DNA from: Candidatus Solibacter sp.
GTDB taxonomy: Bacteria > Acidobacteriota > Terriglobia > Bryobacterales > Bryobacteraceae
Assembly: GCA_026394025.1 (NCBI GenBank)
Contig: JAPKZC010000314.1
Location: forward strand, 1 to 11,590
Direction: 5' to 3'
DNA: 11,590 nt
This document shows, in pieces, positions 6,837 through 11,590 of the stretch. How positions within the stretch are numbered: position 1 is the first letter of the stretch; every line of letters starts with the position of its first letter. The notes beneath the pieces are model-generated. The model worked only from the letters and a program-made list of their open reading frames with translations, was not told the origin of the DNA and made no database searches. The position numbers were made by a program, and so were the translations under genes.

Positions 6837-9098
6837 CTACCTTGGGGCGATGCGCTGCACGAAGGGCAGCTTGGACAAGGACTCAAGGCGGGCGATGGGG
6901 ATGTGGCCTTGAATGGTGCTGCCTTGCTGGGTGGCGATTACCAGGCCGGCCTGGCGCAGTTGGTTGAGCGCGCCGGGGGATAAGTCGGCGATGGTGAGTC
7001 TTATGTAGGCTTCGCCGCCGAATACGAACTTACTCTCATCGACGCTGGGGCGGGCGCCGGCTTTGACGCGCGCGACCAGAGCGGCAATCGCGGGATCGAG
7101 ATTGGACATTTGCTCTTGCCGCGCCGGCGGGGGCGGCGACAACGGAGCTACTTTGCGGGACTCCATAACGGAGGAGGGCACGGCGCTGGCGCCGCGGCCG
7201 AAGAAACTCCGGTCGGCTGCCACCATGCCCATGCTGGAGTTGGCCGACTGCAAGCTGTTCTCCTTGCCGAAGACTCCTTCGTAACTCATGCCGTCGGGCA
7301 TCTCCACGGGCACCTCCACTCGGCGGGGGGCGCCGCCTTCGGTGATCACTTTTTCTTCCACGGCGACGAAGGAAGTGAAGGGGGTCATCAGCCGGTAATC
7401 GATGCCGAGCTTAGTGATCTGCTGTTTGAGATCGTCGCGCATGGCGCCACGTTGCAGGCCGCCGAAATCCTGGGACATGAGGTCTTCGACGCGGCGGCGG
7501 GCCCAGAGGGTCGCCAGCATGGCATTCTCGGGCTGGGAGGCGGGCAGGTTGACGCGGATTTCGCGGGTGAAATCACGGCCCGCCATTTTGCCACGCAGGC
7601 GGATGACGCCAGCGCCGGGCGAGGTGTAGCGGCCGGAGACGACCAGCGGCTTGGCGGCGAACAGGTCGGGAATGCGGGCCGGGTAGACGCCGGTAACGGC
7701 GAGGCCGCCCCAATCGATGGCGATATCGGTGAGCAGCGGACTGTGCACACGCTCATGGAAGCGGCGGGCGGCGGCGGAGCCATCGTCCTGGAGTCCGACG
7801 TATTCCACCTCGCCGCGGCCGTAGCGGGCCATGCCGTCGAGCAGGAAGTGGTTGACGCTACTGCCGATGCCGAAGGCGAAGACGCGGGCGTTGGGGTGGC
7901 GCTGCACTTCGGCGATGATCTCCAGATCGTTGCCCACCTCGCCATCGGTCATGAAGCAGACCACGCGGGTGCGCTCCGGGGCATCGCTGGGGGAGAGTGC
8001 GGCGCGGATGGCTTTCATCATTTCGGTGCCGCCGCTGCCGGACCGCGAGTTGAGAAACTCGCGCGCCTGGCGGCGGTTCTCGGGGGTGGCGGGCACGGGT
8101 TTGGGGAACAGGATATGGGTATCGCCGGCGAAGGTGATGAGGTTGAAGGTGTCGCGGGGATTCAGTCCGTCAAGCGCGAGGCCCATTGCCTCCTTGGCTT
8201 TCTCGACGGGGAAGCCCGACATGGAGCCGGAAGTATCGAGCACGAACACCAGTTCCTTGGGCGCGATCTCTTCGGGCTGGACGCGATCGGGCGGTTGCAG
8301 GAGGAGGGTGAAGTAACCGGTGTGGGTGAGTACGGCGTCTTCGACGCGGCGGCCGGCGACGCCGTACTTGAGGATGAAATCCTTGTTGGGGATGACGGCC
8401 TTATCGCGCAGTTTGACGACGGCCTGGCGTGGGTTTGGGCGCTCGACGGCGACATCGTGGGTGCGCGATTCGATGGCTTCGATGGGGACGCCGGCATCGA
8501 TGCGGACGTCTACCGAGATATCGTGGCCGGCGCGCGTGCCTTCGGGGGTGACGGGCGGCGCGATGCGGGCGGCGTCGGGCACGCCGCGGCGCGGCATATA
8601 GCGCGGGGCCACCACCATGGGGAAATTGAATGCGTAGGCGCCGGCTTCGTAAGGCACGGTTTCGACGTAGCTGATCTGGATTTTGACGGTGGCTCCGGGA
8701 ACGATATTGGCGACGGCTTGGGTGAAGATGTTGGGACGTTCCTGATCGAGGAGGGATGCGATGCGACCGGTGCGGCGGGCTTCCTCGTAGATTTTCCGGG
8801 CTTCGTCGCGCGGTTTGATGAGGCCGCGAATGGTGCGCTCGCCGACGTGCATAGTCATGTCGTCCACGGCGGAATCGGGCGGCAGGGGGAAGGTGTAGAC
8901 GGCCTCGATTTTTTCGGCGAACGGGTTGTAAAACTCCTGGGTGACGGTGACGCGGGCCAGCGGACCGGCAATGCGAACCTGCACGTCGGTATGGCGTAGG
9001 GGGCAGATGCCCTTGGGGGTGGTGAGCGATCCGGGCGCGATGGAATCGTTGGCGGCGAACCCGGGCAGCGCGAGGATGGCGAGAAGAAGTAGACGCAT
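6837..9098 (-). CDS. Secreted VIT- and VWA-domain protein (inter-alpha-trypsin inhibitor heavy chain-like)
   Basis: This is a 753-residue exported protein with a signal peptide (MRLLLLAILALPGFAA). A VIT domain covers about 23-150, with its typical stretches EFYNPFAEKIEAVYTFPLPP and EEARRTGRIASLLDQERPN. A von Willebrand type A domain covers about 280-440 with a complete metal site: DTSGS at 288-292, T358 in GGTEM, and D385 in MTDGE. DYRLMTPFTSFVAVEE (567-582) is a conserved segment of this architecture. A low-complexity linker (SPPPPARQEQ) leads to a separate C-terminal module at about 669-753. These proteins are thought to mediate metal-dependent protein binding; the partner is unknown. No LPXTG motif, lipobox or C-terminal membrane anchor is seen, so it is probably periplasmic or released. 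GGAGG seven bases before 9098 and the signal peptide decide the start over the upstream ATG at 9164. Confidence 0.9.
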   Translation of the reverse strand: MRLLLLAILALPGFAANDSIAPGSLTTPKGICPLRHTDVQVRIAGPLARVTVTQEFYNPFAEKIEAVYTFPLPPDSAVDDMTMHVGERTIRGLIKPRDEARKIYEEARRTGRIASLLDQERPNIFTQAVANIVPGATVKIQISYVETVPYEAGAYAFNFPMVVAPRYMPRRGVPDAARIAPPVTPEGTRAGHDISVDVRIDAGVPIEAIESRTHDVAVERPNPRQAVVKLRDKAVIPNKDFILKYGVAGRRVEDAVLTHTGYFTLLLQPPDRVQPEEIAPKELVFVLDTSGSMSGFPVEKAKEAMGLALDGLNPRDTFNLITFAGDTHILFPKPVPATPENRRQAREFLNSRSGSGGTEMMKAIRAALSPSDAPERTRVVCFMTDGEVGNDLEIIAEVQRHPNARVFAFGIGSSVNHFLLDGMARYGRGEVEYVGLQDDGSAAARRFHERVHSPLLTDIAIDWGGLAVTGVYPARIPDLFAAKPLVVSGRYTSPGAGVIRLRGKMAGRDFTREIRVNLPASQPENAMLATLWARRRVEDLMSQDFGGLQRGAMRDDLKQQITKLGIDYRLMTPFTSFVAVEEKVITEGGAPRRVEVPVEMPDGMSYEGVFGKENSLQSANSSMGMVAADRSFFGRGASAVPSSVMESRKVAPLSPPPPARQEQMSNLDPAIAALVARVKAGARPSVDESKFVFGGEAYIRLTIADLSPGALNQLRQAGLVIATQQGSTIQGHIPIARLESLSKLPFVQRIAPR

Positions 9099-9105
9099 TT
9101 GATGA

Positions 9106-9110
9106 CCTCC
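9106..9110 (-). promoter_or_regulatory. Shine-Dalgarno site of the VIT/VWA gene
   Basis: GGAGG on the minus strand lies seven bases before the ATG at 9098. It selects that start, which places the signal peptide at the N terminus. Confidence 0.75.
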
Positions 9111-9157
9111 GCGGGGAAAATGCCGTGAGTGCGGAATTCCTTTCAGGCGGGGAATGG

Positions 9158-9193
9158 TATTCAACGCAGAGGCACGGAGAGCGCAGAGAAAAC
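9158..9193. repeat. Degenerate CTCTGCG-type intergenic repeat, copy 2
   Basis: The plus strand starts TATTCAACGCAGAG and ends GCGCAGAGAAAAC, identical to the two ends of copy 1 (224-271). The middle is 9 nt instead of 21 nt, a 12-nt difference compatible with gain or loss of internal units. It lies in the 205-bp divergent gap between the VIT/VWA gene and the GT-C-like gene, 59 nt upstream of the VIT/VWA start codon. The rest of that gap shows no further element that I can support. Confidence 0.7.
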
Positions 9194-9303
9194 AAACAAC
9201 GAGAGGAAGGGTGTGGTCTGTATGCCTGCACGGGGCTTGGGGGTCTGGGATCGCGGAAGACGAATCCTGCCAATTGGAACGATCAGGTACGATAGAGCAT
9301 TCG

Positions 9304-10596
9304 ATGCCGAAACGTGGCGGGCTATTGCTGTTCGTTGGGTTCGCGGCGCTGTTCCTGACGGTGAACCGCGACGCGTATCGCGGCTATTTTCAGGACGATG
9401 AGATCGACAACCTGAGCTGGGCGCCGTACCTGGGGCCGCTGGATTACCTGAAGGGCGTCGCCACGCCGCGGTTTCAGGTGAATAATTTCCGTCCGGTGGG
9501 CCACTACTATTTCCATGCGGTGGAGGAAATCGCGGGGCTGGAGTTCCCGGTCTATGTGGCGGTGCTGCACGGGTTCCACCTGCTGAACGTCTGGCTGTTG
9601 TGGCTGGTGGCACGGCGGCTCGGGGCCACCGCGTTTGCGGCGGCCGCGGCATGCCTGTTCTTCGGAGTGCACATGGCGCTGTTCGATAATTTCTGGAAGC
9701 CGATGTACGTGTTCGATGTGCTGTGCGCCACCTTCTGCCTGCTGAGCCTGTGGTGCTACGCAAGCGAGCGCTGGGTACTGAGCTTCGTGGCTTTCTGGTT
9801 GGCCTACAAATCGAAAGAACTGGCGGTCATGCTGCCGGTGGTGCTGCTGGCCTTCGAGGTGTGGTTCGGCAAACGGCGGTGGAAGGTGCTGGCACCGTTC
9901 TTTTTGACCTCGCTCTCCTTCGGCGTGCAGGGGATTCTGGGCAATCCTAATAAGGATAACGACTACACTTTTCGTTTCACGGCCGCTGCCTTGGCCAAGA
10001 CCAGCGGGTTCTACGCCGGACGCATTCTGCTGATTCCGTATCTCGGATTGGTGGTCCCGGCATTCGTGTTTCTGACGCGCAACCGCCGCCTGTGGTTCGG
10101 GCTGGCGGCGATGGGACTGTTCTTCCTCCCCGTGCTGTTTCTGCCCGGGCGGGTGTTCAGCGCGTACTGTTACCTGCCGTTCACGGGTCTGGCTATCGCC
10201 ATCACGGGCTTGGCGGAGGCTGTGTCGCCGGCGGCGCTGGGACTGTTCCTGGCATTGTGGCTGCCCATGGATATCCACGAACTGCGTCTGCGGCGGCGCG
10301 AAACGCTGGCCAATGGCGGGGAGGTTCGCACGTGGATGAGCACGGTCCGGCGATTCGCCGCCGGCAAGGAGCGGGTGGACGCGTTCGTGTTCTCCGGCAC
10401 GCCGGCGGGCTTCCATCAGTGGGGAGTGGAAGGGGCGCTCAAATATTTCTACGAGCGCAGCGATCTGACGGTGAAGCACACCGGCGAGCCGGGCGCGACC
10501 GCACTGACACAGACCAGGCGTGTGGCGCTGCTGAACTGGGACGCGAGCCGGAAGCGTCTGGATATCGTGATGCGCGGACCGGGCGCTAGTGAATGA
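9304..10596 (+). CDS. Multi-pass membrane protein, probable GT-C-fold glycosyltransferase
   Basis: This 430-residue integral membrane protein has about ten hydrophobic segments (near 6-20, 84-103, 107-125, 136-153, 157-187, 195-212, 239-257, 265-281 and 290-322) and a soluble C-terminal tail from about 325. After the first segment, YFQDDEIDNLSW (29-39) places paired acidic residues in the first extracytoplasmic loop, as in GT-C enzymes that use lipid-linked sugar donors. NFRPVGHYYF (61-70) and KSKELAVMLP (169-178) recall the PMT/ArnT/TMTC-like group, where an SKE...P segment is common. Donor and acceptor cannot be told. The start at 9304 puts the first membrane segment at the N terminus; the frame reaches back to 9154 but would then read through the repeat. 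No clear Shine-Dalgarno site is seen. It overlaps the opposing gene by 11 bp at its 3' end. The membrane nature is certain; the enzyme class is inferred. Confidence 0.75.
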   Translation: MPKRGGLLLFVGFAALFLTVNRDAYRGYFQDDEIDNLSWAPYLGPLDYLKGVATPRFQVNNFRPVGHYYFHAVEEIAGLEFPVYVAVLHGFHLLNVWLLWLVARRLGATAFAAAAACLFFGVHMALFDNFWKPMYVFDVLCATFCLLSLWCYASERWVLSFVAFWLAYKSKELAVMLPVVLLAFEVWFGKRRWKVLAPFFLTSLSFGVQGILGNPNKDNDYTFRFTAAALAKTSGFYAGRILLIPYLGLVVPAFVFLTRNRRLWFGLAAMGLFFLPVLFLPGRVFSAYCYLPFTGLAIAITGLAEAVSPAALGLFLALWLPMDIHELRLRRRETLANGGEVRTWMSTVRRFAAGKERVDAFVFSGTPAGFHQWGVEGALKYFYERSDLTVKHTGEPGATALTQTRRVALLNWDASRKRLDIVMRGPGASE

Positions 10597-11293
10597 GGAC
10601 GCGCGAATCGGTCTGAAATTTCTTGTAGTCGCTGAAGGTGTAGACGATTTCGCCGCGCATGACTTTGACCAGGGCGATGCGCACGGAACCCTTGATGGCA
10701 GCACGCTTGGGCAGCCAGACCTCGTTATTGACGCGGGCACTTTCAATAGTGACGTGGCTGCCCTTGGCTAGGCGGATCAGAAAACCGCCGAAGGAGATGG
10801 TGTCCAGCGATTCGATGTCGATCTTGACCCACTGGTAATCCCTCTTGTCGATCCACAAACGCAGCTTGCACTTGGGAAAGAACGAGGTGGACTGGCCTTT
10901 CGGGCGGTATCCGGGCTTGGGCACGCCCTCGATTACGAAGGCCTCACCGCCGTTGAGCGCTTCCTCGCCAGCCAGCGTAAAGATAAAAGCTTCGGGCAGT
11001 TCCTTGAGCGGCTCGCGCTGCTTCTGCTGTTTGCGCTCCCACTCGGCGACGCGGCGCTCGCGCTGCTCCGGAGTTTCCTTGCGCCGGTCTTCGATGCTCT
11101 TCTGGAGCTTCTCTTCCTCTTTGTGTTGGTCTTTGGGGGAGAGCGGTTTGTCGTTGCGCGCCACCAGGCGGCGGTATGGCGACCCCTGCAGCAAGGTCAC
11201 GTCGAAGGTTTCGCTCTCGGTCTTCTTCAGCCTGCCGCTGGAATCCAGGTCGCGCTGTTCCTGACGTTGGAGAAAGGTCCAGTTCGGTGGCAC
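10586..11293 (-). CDS. LolA-like secreted protein, main body, detached from its signal peptide by a frame change
   Basis: I recognise this only as a member of a family of predicted secreted proteins with a LolA/LppX-like C-terminal half. It begins WTFLQRQEQRDLDSSGRLK, continues through a highly charged, probably helical stretch (about 50-95, rich in K, E, R and Q), then into beta-rich sequence such as KLRLWIDKRDYQWVKIDIES and IKGSVRIALVKVMRGEIVYTFSDYKKF. LolA-like proteins carry lipids or lipoproteins in the periplasm; that role is not shown here. The first possible start in this frame is a GTG at 11293 with no good ribosome binding site and no signal peptide. A fitting signal peptide lies directly upstream in another frame (11366-11286). 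The body itself is intact to TAG at 10588-10586. It faces, and overlaps by 11 bp, the 3' end of the GT-C-like gene. Confidence 0.65.
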   Translation of the reverse strand: MPPNWTFLQRQEQRDLDSSGRLKKTESETFDVTLLQGSPYRRLVARNDKPLSPKDQHKEEEKLQKSIEDRRKETPEQRERRVAEWERKQQKQREPLKELPEAFIFTLAGEEALNGGEAFVIEGVPKPGYRPKGQSTSFFPKCKLRLWIDKRDYQWVKIDIESLDTISFGGFLIRLAKGSHVTIESARVNNEVWLPKRAAIKGSVRIALVKVMRGEIVYTFSDYKKFQTDSRVLIH

Positions 11294-11366
11294 GGCGGAT
11301 GATTTCGAGCGGGTCCTGGGCGGACAGGACGGCGGGCAGCGCGAGGCTGAGGAGAAGGAAACGCAC
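11276..11366 (-). pseudogene. 5' fragment (GTG start and signal peptide) of the LolA-like gene, out of frame with its body
   Basis: From the GTG at 11366 the minus strand encodes MRFLLLSLALPAVLSAQ, a clear signal peptide, then DPLEIIRRATELD, the usual mature start of this kind of acidobacterial protein as I know it. After that the frame runs into unrelated low-complexity sequence until 10944, while the protein body continues in the frame of the GTG at 11293. The switch falls at GAACTGGACC (11285-11276), which reads as E-L-D in the first frame and N-W-T in the second. This is either a true inactivating mutation or a sequencing or assembly error. Confidence 0.6.
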
Positions 11367-11407
11367 GGTTATTTCTACGCTTGGGTTCCGGCTCCGGTTT
11401 CAAGCGG

Positions 11408-11524
11408 ATGCCGGAGGACGACTGTCTTAATGGTATGTTAATCGGCGTGGCGCGGATTGTCTTCTTCGTGGTTGTGGTGGCATTGCTCGGACTCTGGGCG
11501 GCCGTTGTCAGGCGCGGCAAGTGA
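11408..11524 (+). CDS. Possible 38-residue single-span membrane microprotein
   Basis: An ATG at 11408 opens a 38-codon frame ending at TGA (11522-11524); an internal ATG at 11435 would give 29 residues. From the second Met it reads MLIGVARIVFFVVVVALLGL and then a short tail ending VVRRGK. That is one hydrophobic helix of about 20 residues with a basic C-terminal end. The only purine-rich site, GGAGGA at 11413-11418, is 16 nt before the second ATG, which is too far for a standard site, and the first ATG has no good one. It lies in the divergent gap upstream of the LolA-like gene. Hydrophobic frames can arise by chance in GC-rich DNA, so this is tentative; no family is recognised. Confidence 0.4.
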   Translation: MPEDDCLNGMLIGVARIVFFVVVVALLGLWAAVVRRGK

Positions 11525-11540
11525 ACGGCGGGGCGCCGCC

Positions 11541-11590
11541 ATGAGTTACTGTAGGGTCATGGAAGTCACTCGGATTGCGATTGCGACGGC
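11541..11590 (+). CDS. Possible start of a gene cut by the window end
   Basis: An open frame begins with ATG at 11541, or with the in-frame ATG at 11559 (MEVTRIAIAT), and runs off the window end. It starts 16 bp after the microprotein stop, with a GC-rich hairpin (GGCGG-GGCG-CCGCC, 11527-11540) just before the first ATG. Too few codons are present to name a family, and no strong ribosome binding site is seen. Confidence 0.25.
   Translation, partial: MSYCRVMEVTRIAIAT

Noticed and set aside
7110..8999. Plus-strand open frame of 629 codons opposite the VIT/VWA gene
   Set aside because: It is a mirror of a highly GC-rich coding frame. The product is a Gly/Ala/Asp/His-rich string with no domain, while the minus strand encodes a complete VIT/VWA protein with a signal peptide.
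9154..9303. N-terminal extension of the GT-C-like protein back to ATG 9154
   Set aside because: The extension would translate the intergenic repeat into a basic, unstructured stretch. Starting at 9304 puts the first membrane helix at the N terminus, as expected.
11227..11520. Minus-strand open frame of 97 codons at the right end
   Set aside because: The composition is low-complexity Pro/Arg/Thr. It overlaps the LolA-like signal peptide region in another frame and has no recognisable feature or ribosome binding site.

Overview
This GC-rich window looks like chromosomal DNA of a soil acidobacterium, most likely related to Bryobacterales or Solibacter. That placement is inferred from the large Oar-type TonB-dependent receptor with a carboxypeptidase-like N-terminal domain, the VIT/VWA secreted protein, the LolA-like secreted protein and the degenerate CTCTGCG-type intergenic repeats. 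It was not obtained by any search. Nothing seen points to a phage, plasmid, CRISPR array or insertion sequence, and no rRNA or tRNA gene was recognised.

Layout: the left 9.1 kb is all minus strand. Reading in the direction of transcription (right to left), a VIT/VWA secreted protein (9098-6837) is followed by an Oar-like outer-membrane receptor (6566-3165), an AddB-type helicase-nuclease subunit (3040-320), and the first 60 codons of an AddA/UvrD-type helicase (195-13), whose frame stops almost at the window edge. Each of the first two genes is followed by a GC-rich hairpin with a 9-bp stem and 8-nt loop, so these are probably separate transcription units. addB and addA form a natural pair (order addB-addA), and their products would build one double-strand-break-processing nuclease/helicase.

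The right 2.3 kb holds a plus-strand polytopic membrane protein resembling GT-C glycosyltransferases (9304-10596). It runs head-on into, and overlaps by 11 bp, a minus-strand gene for a secreted LolA-like protein (10586-11366). That gene is split by a frame change between its signal peptide and its body. A possible 38-residue single-membrane-span microprotein (11408-11524) and the first codons of another possible gene lie at the right edge.

Two copies of a degenerate CTCTGCG-rich repeat sit just upstream of the minus-strand starts at 195 and 9098. The most useful observations are the broken addA frame, the frame break in the LolA-like gene with a suggestive short-repeat junction, the repeat pair, the microprotein and the C-terminal module of the VIT/VWA protein. 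I found no convincing new multi-gene system.
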